Positions 9,900-19,155 of a stretch of DNA of 58,077 nt are shown here, one piece after another (position 1 is the stretch's first letter; every line of letters begins with the position of its first letter). The notes under the pieces are model-generated. The model worked only from the letters and a program-made list of their open reading frames with translations, did no database searches and was not told where the DNA came from. The DNA lies in NCBI RefSeq assembly GCF_003003775.1, contig NZ_PVWJ01000013.1:1-58077 (forward strand). The letters run 5' to 3'. The translations under genes were made by a program, and so were the position numbers. This stretch comes from Merismopedia glauca CCAP 1448/3 (GTDB lineage Bacteria; Cyanobacteriota; Cyanobacteriia; Cyanobacteriales; CCAP-1448).

Positions 9900-11072
9900 A
9901 TGACATCTGAAAAATCTGAAAAATCATCAGAACTCTCTCAACATATAACAATAGAAATATCGCAAATATCCGAAGTAGAGAAAGAAAAAGTATACTTTGG
10001 TAGTATAGATGGATTAAGAGCAGTAGGTGTTTTAGCTCTCTTGGTGTATCATGCAGGTTTTCCTGGAGCAGAATTGGGAGTTTTAGGAGTAGATTTATTT
10101 TTAACCTTAAGTGGATTTTTAATTACTACTTTGCTAGTCAGAGAATATAGAAAAAGTCAGCAAATTAATCTTTTGAATTTTTGGGGTAGGCGAGTTTTGC
10201 GAGTTGTTCCAGCCTATTATCTTTATATAGGTTTACTAACCATATTTATTGGGTTGAAACATTTACGAATAACTTCTCCACTGGGCTGGTCGCCAGATAT
10301 TTTTTTACCATCTCTTTGGCTATATTTTTCTAATTTTGTACCACGAGGTGGTTTTTGGCAATATGACTGGTTAACTGTTCATTTATGGTCTTTGTCTTTA
10401 GAAGTACAATTTTATCTATTGTGGCCATTTATTTTAAGTTTAATCGGTATAAAAAAAAGGACTTTTTGGCTACCATTAAGCTTATTAGCTCTCATGCTAG
10501 CAATTAGACCAATACTCAGCGATTATGCGATCTTATGTCTTCCTCAAGGGCGTGGAATTTCAATAATCATTGGTTGTTTGCTCTCTCTTTTATTCTCTAA
10601 ATTACCAGTAAAAAATACTTTGTCATCTTGGCTGATTAAATCTCATACTAGAATCAGCTTAGCAATCTTATGTATAATTTTGTATTTTTTCCTAACTGGT
10701 GCTGAGAAAATAGGGTTGACGAATCAAGTAGAAGTTTTACGTTGGTTTGGACCTATATTTGGCTTAATATTTAGTATAATTATTGGCAGTTTGTGGTACG
10801 GCGATAACGATTTAGTTAGCAAAACTTTAAGCTGGTCTCCGCTTGTTTATATTGGCAAAATATCTTATGGTGTTTATTTATATCATATGTTTGCACATCT
10901 ATTAACTTGGGATTTTTTATTATCTCAAATCGAACATTGGCCACAATTTATAAAATTTGGTCTCAGACTATTAGTGTATGGAGTAATTTCTATCGGACTT
11001 GCTGCTATCAGTTATCATTTCTATGAGAAGTCATTTTTGAAGTTGAAAAAATTAATACTTCTAATATATTAG
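9900..11072 (+). CDS. OafA/YrhL-type membrane acyltransferase (acyltransferase family 3)
   Basis: 390-aa polytopic enzyme that transfers acyl groups, usually O-acetyl, to extracytoplasmic sugars or lipids. A charged Ser/Lys/Glu-rich N-terminal tail of about 35 residues precedes the family signature SIDGLRAVGVLALLVYH (catalytic histidine) and VDLFLTLSGFLI, then RR.LRVVPAYYL, and about ten hydrophobic helices. The gene is strongly AT-rich, lacks HIP1 and stands alone, which suggests transfer relative to its neighbours. The acceptor is unknown: no polysaccharide cluster is adjacent. Confidence 0.88.
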   Translation: MTSEKSEKSSELSQHITIEISQISEVEKEKVYFGSIDGLRAVGVLALLVYHAGFPGAELGVLGVDLFLTLSGFLITTLLVREYRKSQQINLLNFWGRRVLRVVPAYYLYIGLLTIFIGLKHLRITSPLGWSPDIFLPSLWLYFSNFVPRGGFWQYDWLTVHLWSLSLEVQFYLLWPFILSLIGIKKRTFWLPLSLLALMLAIRPILSDYAILCLPQGRGISIIIGCLLSLLFSKLPVKNTLSSWLIKSHTRISLAILCIILYFFLTGAEKIGLTNQVEVLRWFGPIFGLIFSIIIGSLWYGDNDLVSKTLSWSPLVYIGKISYGVYLYHMFAHLLTWDFLLSQIEHWPQFIKFGLRLLVYGVISIGLAAISYHFYEKSFLKLKKLILLIY

Positions 11073-11546
11073 ATTAGACTTCTTCAATAACTTTCAAATC
11101 GTTAGATAAAAAGCAAAAAGCATTCAGAGTAACTAGCTGGCGCTAGTACCTATCCTTTATCTATGTATCGAGTTGATCAAAAAGGCGATGGGTGGGGAGA
11201 GAAGGTACAAAGTCAAGGATACGTATGTGAAGACTTTAGGCGAAGCCAAAAGGAATCAATCTCAGTAAAAAAAGCATCGCGACAGTCTGATCTGTCTTGG
11301 TGCTAGTTTTAGATTCACCCCTTCACTACTCTAACAAGCTTTAGTCAAATGTGATCGCTTGGAAAATACCACTTTCGGCTCAAATTTGCTAAGGTTTTTG
11401 ACGAGAGTTTCTCACTCGAAATAAGAGTAAAGATTTGTAATTCGGCTGCGCTCATTACAAGTAAATTGAGCTAGAAACCCACATCGATCCAAAATAGCCC
11501 ATCTAGCTGGCAAATATTGATTAATAAAAGGATTTAAAGCACTAAA
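11073..11546. other. Intergenic region upstream of the GH57 gene
   Basis: 474 bases without a supported gene. A 47-codon reading starting at 11163 has no coding character. The 3' end provides AAAGGA (about 11528) upstream of the GH57 ATG at wide spacing. Confidence 0.5.
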
Positions 11547-14180
11547 ATGACTTTTTTAACCCAATTGGGAGGGCTTATCCCCAATGCTAACTTTGCTTCT
11601 GTAAATCAGCCTAGCGATCGCCAAGCCACCGCTTGTCAGGTTTCGGTGACAGTTCACGGTCACTTTTACCAGCCACCTAGGGAAAACCCTTATCTAGACA
11701 CCATAGAACGTCAACCAGGTGCAGATCCTTTTCACGATTGGAATGAGCGAATTCACTACGAATGTTATCGTCCTAATGCGTTCGCCAGAATTGTCAACGA
11801 TAAGGGACAAGTCGTCCAAATCGTGAATAATTATGAATATTTGAGCTTTAATATTGGTCCAACGTTGATGTCGTGGATTGAAAAGCACGATCGCGAAGTT
11901 TATCAACGGATTTTAGAGGCCGATCGCCTCAGTTGTCAGCGCCTCAACGGACATGGAAATGCGATCGCTCAATCCTACAATCATATTATTCTGCCTTTAG
12001 CCAACAAAAAGGACAAATATACCCAAATCCGTTGGGGTAAAGCTGATTTTCGGGCGCGATTTGGCAGGGAACCAGAGGGAATGTGGTTAGCCGAAACGGC
12101 GATCGATGCAGAGACTTTAGCCGCTTTAATCGCTGAGAAGATTCGATTTATCATTTTGGCACCCTCTCAAGTCCAAAAATGCCGTCCTTTCCCTACTCCA
12201 GACGATCCCCAACCAGAATGGATCGAAGTTGGAACCAATCAAATCGATCCTACCCTTCCCTATCGCTGTTTTTTGCCAGGGGGAAATCCAGCGCAAGATT
12301 ATATCGATATCTTCTTCTACGATGGTCCCATCTCAGGGGATCTAGGCTTTACTGATGTTTTATTTCATTCGGCTCACTTAGCTGGGAGAATGGAGCAAGC
12401 AATTAGACATGATGGGCGTTTGCATCAGCTAATCGCCACAGCTACAGATGGAGAAACCTTCGGACATCACAAGCGAGGGACAGAAAAAACCTTAGCTTAT
12501 GCCTTTGCCTGTGAATTTCCGAAAAAAGGTTGGAACATTACTAATTTTGCTCATTATTTGAGTTTATCTCCCCCCACTTGGGAAGTAAAACTGAAGCCTG
12601 TTACGGCTTGGAGTTGCGCTCATGGGGTAGAAAGGTGGCAAAATAATTGTGGCTGTGGTGGCGGGGGATTGTGGCATCAAAAATGGCGACGACCTCTGCG
12701 GGATGCTTTAGATTGGTTGCGTGATCGCCTCATATCCATTTACGAAGATGGGATGAGGGAATTGGGGATCGATCCTTGGGTAGCGAGAGATGCTTACATT
12801 CAAGTCATAGGCGATAGATCTGAGGCGAATGTGGAGCGATTTTTCCATCGTTATTGCCTCCGCCAACTAGATCGCAGCGAACAGGTAGATGCTTTGCGCT
12901 TGTTAGAAATGCAGCGTCATGCTTTGTTAATGTATACCAGTTGTGGGTGGTTTTTTGAAGAACTATCTCGTCCAGAAGGGGTACAAATTCTCCGCTATGC
13001 AGCCAGAGCGATAGAATTGGCAGGAGAAGTAGCAGGAGTTCATCTAGAACCTGAATTTATCCAGCTTTTGGCATCAGCACCCAGTAATATCGATCTATTT
13101 AAGGATGGAGCGGCGGTTTACCGTCAGTTAGTCAGTCCGGCTCAAGTTAGTATTAAACAAGTAGCTGCTCATTACGGGATCAATTCTTTATTTGCTAATT
13201 ATGCCCCCCAAGAGCGAATTTATTGCTATGAGGTGGAAAGGCAAGATTTTAAATTGCAAAGATTGGGTAATCTGGCTCTTGGTTTCGGACGCATCAATTT
13301 AGTTTCTGATATTACTTGGGAAACCGCAGATTTGGTATTTGCGGTAGTTCATTTGGGGGGTGGAGATTTCCATTGCTGCGTGCAACATTTCAATAATCGC
13401 CGCACCTACGCTCAGTGGAAGGATCGACTATTTGATACCCTGAAAACCGCTAGTATTTCTCGTCTCTTATTAACAATGCAAGAGTTATTTGCAGATAAAT
13501 GGTACGGTTTATCAGATATTTTTGTGGAAGAAAGACATCGCATTCTCCAAATATTGAGTCAGGACACCTTAAACCGCCTAGATCACCTTTACACTCAGAT
13601 TTACCGAGATAACTATGGCGCGATCGTGGCTTTCCACCAAGATGAACTACCTGTCCCCAAAGAATTGCAAGTAGCGGCGGAAATTGCCCTCACCCAGCGC
13701 TGTTTAACCTCTTTGCAGGCTTTGAGTGTCCAAAATCTAGCCACGACTGGAAGTGCAAACTATCTGATTGAGTTAGAAGCTTTAGCCTCAGAAGCTACTC
13801 ATCTACGCTGTTGTCTCAATGTCTTGCAAATTAGGGAAGGTTTCGAGAAAATCATCTGGCGATCGCTTTGGCAATTACTCAAGTCTAACGATCCTATAAC
13901 TAAAACCGATTTAGTAGCAGGTTTAAGTAAATTGATTGATTTAGCGGCTCAATTACAACTTAATCTACCCCTGGATCGCTCTCAAGAAGTATTTTATGAA
14001 TACTTGCATAAGCACATAGGTCCTCAATGTCTAGAAGTCATTTCTGGTGATTCCCCCTATGCTGCTGGTGACAGTGCTTTATCGTCAATTCTCAACCGCA
14101 TCTGGCAACTTCGCCAAATGCTATTACTAGGACGAAAGTTAGCTTTAGATGTCAATATTTGGTGGGATCATCTTCCTTGA
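11547..14180 (+). CDS. GH57 family glycosidase with DUF3536 domain
   Basis: 877-aa cytoplasmic enzyme. N-terminal GH57 domain (about 33-330) with the opening HGHFYQPP, the nucleophile motif GMWLAETA (E183) and the acid/base motif TATDGETFGHH (D301); then a long C-terminal DUF3536 region. GH57 members act on alpha-glucans (amylase, 4-alpha-glucanotransferase, branching enzyme); this GH57-DUF3536 architecture is common in cyanobacteria but its reaction is not settled to my knowledge. CxC-rich NNCGCGGGG near residue 370 is striking. A 30-residue N-terminal extension precedes the conserved start of the domain, so a later start is possible. Confidence 0.92.
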   Translation: MTFLTQLGGLIPNANFASVNQPSDRQATACQVSVTVHGHFYQPPRENPYLDTIERQPGADPFHDWNERIHYECYRPNAFARIVNDKGQVVQIVNNYEYLSFNIGPTLMSWIEKHDREVYQRILEADRLSCQRLNGHGNAIAQSYNHIILPLANKKDKYTQIRWGKADFRARFGREPEGMWLAETAIDAETLAALIAEKIRFIILAPSQVQKCRPFPTPDDPQPEWIEVGTNQIDPTLPYRCFLPGGNPAQDYIDIFFYDGPISGDLGFTDVLFHSAHLAGRMEQAIRHDGRLHQLIATATDGETFGHHKRGTEKTLAYAFACEFPKKGWNITNFAHYLSLSPPTWEVKLKPVTAWSCAHGVERWQNNCGCGGGGLWHQKWRRPLRDALDWLRDRLISIYEDGMRELGIDPWVARDAYIQVIGDRSEANVERFFHRYCLRQLDRSEQVDALRLLEMQRHALLMYTSCGWFFEELSRPEGVQILRYAARAIELAGEVAGVHLEPEFIQLLASAPSNIDLFKDGAAVYRQLVSPAQVSIKQVAAHYGINSLFANYAPQERIYCYEVERQDFKLQRLGNLALGFGRINLVSDITWETADLVFAVVHLGGGDFHCCVQHFNNRRTYAQWKDRLFDTLKTASISRLLLTMQELFADKWYGLSDIFVEERHRILQILSQDTLNRLDHLYTQIYRDNYGAIVAFHQDELPVPKELQVAAEIALTQRCLTSLQALSVQNLATTGSANYLIELEALASEATHLRCCLNVLQIREGFEKIIWRSLWQLLKSNDPITKTDLVAGLSKLIDLAAQLQLNLPLDRSQEVFYEYLHKHIGPQCLEVISGDSPYAAGDSALSSILNRIWQLRQMLLLGRKLALDVNIWWDHLP

Positions 14181-14234
14181 CTCTCAGGTTAGATCTTCGA
14201 TCCCCAGCTATTATTCCTCGATCCCCGACTTAAA

Positions 14235-14256
14235 CTATCTCTTGAGATAGATTTTT
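14235..14256 (+). terminator. Terminator after the GH57 gene
   Basis: Stem CTATCT / AGATAG around a CTTG tetraloop followed by ATTTTT, 55 nt past the stop codon. It fits a weak Rho-independent terminator. Confidence 0.5.
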
Positions 14257-14318
14257 GGTAGATAAGTTAAGCCTATTCTGATACAAGATGACTCTAGATC
14301 GCAACTTGGCGGCTGAAG

Positions 14319-14540
14319 ATGATAGATACACTCGCTCGCGATTTCCGTTTTCCAGAAATCGATCCAGATATTGGTGATGAGGAATTTGAGTATTTGGAAG
14401 AACTCAGCGATCGAGGAAAACTCGATTTATGGGGAAATGGCTCCGTCGCTCTTAACACTCTAGAAATAGAGACGGGTGACAGGTTCATTTTTGGAAGTCA
14501 TGGTCAGCCACTAATGTGGTTCTCTTTGTCAAACCCATGA
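14319..14540 (+). CDS. Small acidic hypothetical protein, possibly frameshifted
   Basis: 73-aa ORF with coding character (EIDPDIGDEEFEYLEELSDRG; GDRFIFGSHGQPLMWF). I do not recognise the family. Near its end the reading changes: after ...LMWF the +1 frame continues with LCQTHEEIATMILAALDLAQ to a TAA at 14584-14586, which looks like the natural C-terminus. Either a one-base insertion around 14520-14527 has broken the gene, or the annotated end is real and the tail is chance. The antisense ORF over the same bases is Ser-rich and looks like a shadow. The following 186 nt hold no convincing gene. Confidence 0.5.
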   Translation: MIDTLARDFRFPEIDPDIGDEEFEYLEELSDRGKLDLWGNGSVALNTLEIETGDRFIFGSHGQPLMWFSLSNP

Positions 14541-14772
14541 AGAAATAGCTACAATGATCCTAGCAGCTTTAGATTTAGCTCAGTAAAGCTGTAGTCATCA
14601 CATACGACAAAATTTTAATATTTCCCCAATGGTTGACGGATATGAAACCGCTTACCGCCAGGTTCTAGAAGACAGCTTTGTTATGAATGGAGCAATTAAT
14701 TCCGATCAATAGCAGCTTTCCACTATTACTAGTTGAGGAAAAGCTGCCACTTTTAAAAAAGGAGATAATAAA

Positions 14773-14955
14773 ATGAGTTCGGATACTTGTCCTTGTTGCG
14801 GCAATACACTACTTCGCCATGCCAAAAGTAACAGACTTTATTGGTTCTGTAATTCTTGTCACCAAGAAATGTTTGCCATAACTGGAGACTGTGTATGGTC
14901 CAGGGAGGGAAACAGTCGCCTCTCGACAGCAGTGAAGTCATTTAAAGGCAAATAA
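14773..14955 (+). CDS. Small zinc-ribbon protein
   Basis: 60-aa protein MSSDTCPCCGNTLLRHAKS... with two Cys pairs: CPCC at 6-9 and CNSC at 26-29, spaced as a zinc ribbon, in a frame reading LYWFCNSCHQEM. A strong ribosome binding site (AAAGGAGATAATAAA before ATG) supports translation. A basic tail KSFKGK ends it. The function is unknown; small zinc ribbons of this type often bind nucleic acid or are regulators. Confidence 0.75.
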   Translation: MSSDTCPCCGNTLLRHAKSNRLYWFCNSCHQEMFAITGDCVWSREGNSRLSTAVKSFKGK

Positions 14956-15097
14956 GGACTCAACTTCCTTAACCACGTATTAAACTATCATTGGGCTGTA
15001 ACTGATCCTGACGCATGATTTTTGGGAAAAGTTCCAGCCCTTTATAATAGGAAATAAAAATAGGGAACTTATAAGTTCTCTTCAACTTTTAGGTTAG

Positions 15098-15358
15098 TTA
15101 AGCAGACAAATTCACTTCTTCTTGTAACCAAGCATCTACTGGTTTTCCGTCACGACGACGCAATTCAATTTCTACGGTTATTACTTCTCTAGAGCCAGGT
15201 GGTGCGGGTTTTTTATGAAATAATATCTCATAATCTGCTGGATCTTGTTGACGTTCGCGTAACCAGTCTTGAACCTTGATAGTAGCAAAAAAGGATTGTC
15301 CTTCTTGAAACATCCTGGTTACTTGTAAACGAATTGTGTAAGGATTAATTCTTGCCAT
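15098..15358 (-). CDS. Conserved-looking hypothetical protein next to crr7
   Basis: 86-aa soluble protein (MARINPYTIRLQVTRMFQEG ... AWLQEEVNLSA) with mixed charged beta-strand pattern; I do not recognise a named family. It lies 58 nt downstream of the CRR7-like gene on the same strand, so the two are probably co-transcribed and may act together. A HIP1 octamer sits in the spacer. Confidence 0.75.
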   Translation of the reverse strand: MARINPYTIRLQVTRMFQEGQSFFATIKVQDWLRERQQDPADYEILFHKKPAPPGSREVITVEIELRRRDGKPVDAWLQEEVNLSA

Positions 15359-15416
15359 TTTTCAGGTTTTAATTGTCAAAATTTCCCAAGAACATAGCTT
15401 TTAAAAAAAGCGATCG

Positions 15417-15674
15417 CTATTTTTCCAATCGGACTACATACCATTGTAGATACTTTCCTGGTTCAGCATTAAATTCACAGGCAGTTTCCATTAAATAACG
15501 AGCTTTAGCTTCAATTGAGTCAAATCTTTGAAAATCAGGGGATAATTGACCGTTATATCCAGCTAAAACTGCTTGTAACTTTGTGAGTAATTCTGTAGGA
15601 CTGAGAAACTGTTCTGCTTGATTTGGTTCGAGAACTACGTAGGCATCATCTCGGTACATTAAGGAGTCTGACAT
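15417..15674 (-). CDS. CRR7-like protein (chlororespiratory reduction 7 family)
   Basis: 85-aa protein with the pattern MYRDDAYVVLEPNQAEQFLSPTELLTKLQ typical of the CRR7 family. In plants CRR7 is needed for assembly or accumulation of the chloroplast NDH-1 complex; cyanobacterial homologues are thought to act in the same pathway, but the mechanism is not visible here. No signal or membrane segment. Likely first gene of a two-gene unit with the 86-aa protein. The family assignment is by recognition, not by a search. Confidence 0.72.
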   Translation of the reverse strand: MSDSLMYRDDAYVVLEPNQAEQFLSPTELLTKLQAVLAGYNGQLSPDFQRFDSIEAKARYLMETACEFNAEPGKYLQWYVVRLEK

Positions 15675-15757
15675 AAGTAGAAAGGCGATCGCAACTATTG
15701 ATTTTGGTTCTTTAGGATATCCTAGCTAATTGGATCGTTTATTTGTCTTTATCTGTT

Positions 15758-17188
15758 ATGACTCCTGGTAATCCTTTACTCGCTCTCAACTACGAACCAG
15801 CGCTAGAATCTTTAGGCGATGACTATTATGATATCGTGGCGGCGGCAGAATTCCCCCAGCATATCCTACGATTTCGTAATAATGACATTCTCGCACAACT
15901 GGGTTTGAATCCACAGCAGGTCAGCGATGCAGATTTTATTGAGGCGTTTGGCAGATTTCATCACCATCCTCGTCATTTACTCGCTTTGCGCTATCACGGC
16001 TATCAATTTGGCGAATATAACCGTCATCTAGGAGATGGAAGAGGGTTTCTTTACGGACAAGTTAGAGGAATTGATGGGGCATTATACGATTTTGGCACAA
16101 AAGGATCGGGAACAACCCCTTATTCTCGTAATGGCGACGGTAGATTAACTCTTAAAGGTGGTGTTAGAGAAGTCTTAGCTGCGGAAATGCTACACCGGAT
16201 GGGAGTGCGTACTTCTCGTTGTTTGAGTTTAATTGAAACTGGCGAATCTTTGTGGAGAGGTGATGAACCTTCTCCAACTAGATCTTCGGTGATGGTAAGG
16301 TTTAATCGTTCTCATATTCGATTTGGTACTTTTGAAAGGTTGCATAATTTAGGACGGAAAGATTTAATTCAAAAGTTATTAGATCATGTAATTCAATATT
16401 ATTATCCCGATTTGATTGCTGAAGAAAATCGCTACTCTTTGTTTTATGCTCAACTGGTGGAAAAAGTAGCTAAATTAGTCGCCGAATGGATGGCTGCTGG
16501 CTTTTGTCACGCAGTTCTGAATACTGATAATATGTCCATAACTGGGGAAAGTTTTGACTATGGACCTTATGCTTTTATTCCAACTTACGATCTCAAATTT
16601 ACGGCTGCTTATTTTGATTATTATGGTCGGTATTCTTATGGTAATCAACCAGGTATTTGTAAGTTAAATTTAGAGATGCTTCAAGCACCTTTATCTTTAG
16701 TAATGCATCAAGGAGATTTAGATGTCGGCTTGGGTAATTTTGAGAGACATTATTACGCAGCTTATCGGCAATTAATGTTAGATAAATTAGGTGTGGGAGG
16801 TAGCGATCGCTCAGGAAATGATGAATTATTGGATTTGACGATCCAGCTTTTACATTCCACCCAAATCCCTTACCAAGACTTTTTTATTAACCTGACCGAT
16901 CTCATAATTAACCAATGGCAGAATTACCATAATATTGAATTAGATCTAAGTCTTCTATTCCCAGGATTAGTTAACGATAAACTTTTGGCAAATTGGCAAG
17001 AATTATATCGAAATATATTGACCGAACTTCCAGAAACTGAATTTGAAAGTGGTTTAGAAAGAATGCAAAATATTAATCCCAAAGTCTCTTTAATTAGACC
17101 TCACATTGAAGCCGTGTGGTCAGCTATAGAACAAGAAGATAATTGGCAACCTTTTACAGATTTGTTGATAGCAATTAAGAGTAAGTAG
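15758..17188 (+). CDS. selO: SelO/YdiU pseudokinase-fold protein AMPylase
   Basis: 476-aa member of the SelO (UPF0061) family, which transfers AMP to Ser/Thr/Tyr of target proteins using an inverted ATP orientation. Family marks: [21 protein letters not shown] at the start, [12 protein letters not shown] with [20 protein letters not shown], and [20 protein letters not shown] carrying the catalytic/metal residues. The cyanobacterial protein is the short form without the C-terminal selenocysteine. The ATG at 15758 is chosen; an in-frame TTG at 15743 would add five residues. Probably involved in redox homeostasis by analogy with E. coli and yeast. Confidence 0.93.
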   Translation: MTPGNPLLALNYEPALESLGDDYYDIVAAAEFPQHILRFRNNDILAQLGLNPQQVSDADFIEAFGRFHHHPRHLLALRYHGYQFGEYNRHLGDGRGFLYGQVRGIDGALYDFGTKGSGTTPYSRNGDGRLTLKGGVREVLAAEMLHRMGVRTSRCLSLIETGESLWRGDEPSPTRSSVMVRFNRSHIRFGTFERLHNLGRKDLIQKLLDHVIQYYYPDLIAEENRYSLFYAQLVEKVAKLVAEWMAAGFCHAVLNTDNMSITGESFDYGPYAFIPTYDLKFTAAYFDYYGRYSYGNQPGICKLNLEMLQAPLSLVMHQGDLDVGLGNFERHYYAAYRQLMLDKLGVGGSDRSGNDELLDLTIQLLHSTQIPYQDFFINLTDLIINQWQNYHNIELDLSLLFPGLVNDKLLANWQELYRNILTELPETEFESGLERMQNINPKVSLIRPHIEAVWSAIEQEDNWQPFTDLLIAIKSK

Positions 17189-17246
17189 GGGCGGGTTTAG
17201 CCAGCCAATTCAGCCGAAGCATATCGATATCAAATCAAACCCGCCC
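17189..17246. repeat. Long-loop inverted repeat, GGGCGGGTTT type
   Basis: Arms GGGCGGGTTT (17189-17198) and AAACCCGCCC (17237-17246), 38-nt loop with TATCGATAT. It starts directly at the selO stop codon. Sister of the element at 3957-4014. Confidence 0.6.
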
Positions 17247-17276
17247 TCTTCATCGCTTGCTACATATTAACCCTCT

Positions 17277-17304
17277 GTAGGGGCGCAATGCATTGCGCCC
17301 CTAC
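17277..17304. repeat. Perfect 28-bp palindrome
   Basis: Perfect self-complementary sequence with 14-nt arms (GTAGGGGCGCAATG and its complement), between the convergent selO and esterase genes. It can form a strong hairpin without a loop-like centre and could stop transcription from both sides, but the absence of U-tracts and its repeat-like look favour a dispersed element. Confidence 0.8.
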
Positions 17305-17356
17305 CAGGATTTGTCGCATTTTCAAGGTGAATTGGTATTACAAGCAATTGGACTAG

Positions 17357-17983
17357 TCAGCAAAAAGGTTTGATAATTTTCCAGATTTTACCCATAGAAT
17401 TTCCTAAAGCATGGTCGCTGTCAAGTTCAATTAATTCTACCCAAGGTCTAGTATTAGCAAACTCTCTACTACTATTAATTGGAATAGTTTCATCATTGAT
17501 TCCGTGAATAATTAAAGTGGGTAAAGAACGAGAAAATGGCAATTTTTCATATTGCCTAGCATCATTAATGAAATTGTAGTTTAAAGGTAAATGTTTTTGT
17601 TCGTAGGAGTGATAGACAGGTAAATACTTTTCACTTTGCCATCGATCTAGTTTTTCATCTCCTAATTTGGGTAGCCAATGGGATAAGAAATTAAAGGCTG
17701 GTGCTAGCAAAATTAACCGATCTATTTGGAGATAATCCTGGGCTAAAATCGCTGCGGTTAAACCACCTAAACTAGAACCAATTAGAGTGACTGAATCTGT
17801 TTTAGAAGGTAATAAATTGGCAACTTGTTTGACTTGGCGAGAGATAGTTAAGTGACTGAAATCATCTTGATTTAAATCGGGAATTTGCAGATTTAAGCCA
17901 ATAGAAGTAAACCGATCGCGCAAGTATTTAGCTTTAGCCGATTGCGGATGAGAAGCAAATCCATGCAGGTAAATAAAAGTCAT
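17357..17983 (-). CDS. YqiA/UPF0227-like alpha/beta-hydrolase (esterase)
   Basis: 208-aa small alpha/beta-hydrolase. Start MTFIYLHGFAS carries the oxyanion HGF motif; the nucleophile elbow is GSSLGG with S71; a D in HGINDETIP and H in DSDHALG complete the triad. Resembles E. coli YqiA-type esterases of short-chain esters. The ATG at 17983 is preferred over a TTG two codons upstream. The 14 nt between it and the trpD stop are made of the AAGTCAG heptamer repeat, so translation coupling to trpD is possible. Confidence 0.88.
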   Translation of the reverse strand: MTFIYLHGFASHPQSAKAKYLRDRFTSIGLNLQIPDLNQDDFSHLTISRQVKQVANLLPSKTDSVTLIGSSLGGLTAAILAQDYLQIDRLILLAPAFNFLSHWLPKLGDEKLDRWQSEKYLPVYHSYEQKHLPLNYNFINDARQYEKLPFSRSLPTLIIHGINDETIPINSSREFANTRPWVELIELDSDHALGNSMGKIWKIIKPFC

Positions 17984-17987
17984 AATC

Positions 17988-18012
17988 AAGTCAGAAGTCA
18001 GAAGTCAGAAGT
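17988..18012. repeat. Heptanucleotide tandem repeat (AAGTCAG)3.5
   Basis: Three and a half AAGTCAG units spanning the trpD 3' end (supplying its last codons and TGA) and the spacer before the esterase ATG. Confidence 0.85.
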
Positions 18013-19083
18013 ATTGAGGAATTTGACCAGTGCTTCTAATTTTGACCAAGCTGCACCACTATTGAGTATATCTTTAGCTAAGTTAATCCCTTGTTCGTGA
18101 GCTTCTAAAGGAATAATTTCACCTACTTGTAACGCTAAAGCTGCATTTAAAGCGACTACATCTTGTTGGGCTTGAGTGCCTTTACCTTGTAAAATTGATC
18201 GCAAAATTTCCGCATTGTCAACGACATTTCCACCCCGTAAATAACCAGGATTAGGTATAGCTAAACCTAGCTTTTGGGGATGAATTTCTGTGAGGCGTAC
18301 CCGACCTTGTGAGAGAATGGCAATGTCTGTAGGTTCCAGTAACCCAGCTTCATCAAGCTTTTCTCTACCGTGAACCGCGATCGCCACTGAGGTTCCCAAC
18401 TGTCCTAAAGCTTCAGCCGCGATCGCCACCAATTGAGAATTATACACCCCAATCACCTGTCCGGTAGGACGTAAGGGATTGACTAAAGGACCAAGTAAGT
18501 TAAAAACCGTGCGGACTTTCAAGCTTTTCCGCAAATAAACCACCGCTTTCATGGCTGGATGCCAACCAGGAGCAAATAGAAAAGTAATTCCCACTTCTGA
18601 TAAAGCCGCACGGACTTTTTCTGGTGGCGCAGTTAAATTAACCCCCAAAGCCTCTAAAACGTCCGCAGAACCCACCGCACTCGAAGCCGAACGATTACCA
18701 TGCTTAGCTACTTTTACCCCCGCCGCAGAGGCGACAAAAGCCACCGCAGTTGAAATATTGAAGCTAGATGCACCGTCTCCCCCAGTTCCACAAGTGTCGA
18801 TTAAGGGTTGAGGGGGAGTAAATTGCGAATTTTCCAGGTGAAATGATTGAGATTGCAGCACTTTTGCCATTCCAGCTAACTCATCAGCCGAAACCCCTTT
18901 TCCATAAAAAGCCGCTAAAATCGCTCCTGAAATTTCGGGAGGAAGTTCTGAATTGAGCCAACCTTTCATTAATTCAGTGGCTTGTTCGCTAGAGAGAGAT
19001 TGCTTATCTAGTAGCTGTTGGAGTAGTTTTGACCAATCGGTACTGGTGGTGAGAGGCTGAGACTCAATCATGGTTAGGAGCAT
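17998..19083 (-). CDS. trpD: Anthranilate phosphoribosyltransferase
   Basis: 361-aa enzyme joining anthranilate to PRPP, second step of tryptophan synthesis. Glycosyltransferase family 3 features: [17 protein letters not shown] (PRPP/phosphate loop), [21 protein letters not shown], and LLGPLVNP. The ATG at 19083 is chosen because AAAGGTG lies about 8 nt upstream; an ATG at 19071 (MIESQPL) and a GTG at 19095 are alternatives. The C-terminal residues TSDF and the stop come from a heptamer tandem repeat, so the tail is not conserved sequence. Stands apart from other trp genes, as is usual in cyanobacteria. Confidence 0.95.
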   Translation of the reverse strand: MLLTMIESQPLTTSTDWSKLLQQLLDKQSLSSEQATELMKGWLNSELPPEISGAILAAFYGKGVSADELAGMAKVLQSQSFHLENSQFTPPQPLIDTCGTGGDGASSFNISTAVAFVASAAGVKVAKHGNRSASSAVGSADVLEALGVNLTAPPEKVRAALSEVGITFLFAPGWHPAMKAVVYLRKSLKVRTVFNLLGPLVNPLRPTGQVIGVYNSQLVAIAAEALGQLGTSVAIAVHGREKLDEAGLLEPTDIAILSQGRVRLTEIHPQKLGLAIPNPGYLRGGNVVDNAEILRSILQGKGTQAQQDVVALNAALALQVGEIIPLEAHEQGINLAKDILNSGAAWSKLEALVKFLNTSDF

Positions 19084-19155
19084 CGCAGTTTTCACCTTTG
19101 GATTCTACACGGAATCTAGGCTACGATACGATGAATATCTTCCTAAGTACACTTT

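Noticed and set aside
11163-11306. 47-codon ORF in the GH57 upstream region
   Set aside because: No ribosome binding site, no recognisable pattern and composition like non-coding DNA.
14294-14488. Minus-strand ORF over the 73-aa gene
   Set aside because: Very Ser/Pro-rich and typical of an antisense shadow; the plus-strand frame has balanced, protein-like composition.
17988-18012. CRISPR-like repeats
   Set aside because: Units are 7 bp in direct tandem without spacers, and no cas genes are present.
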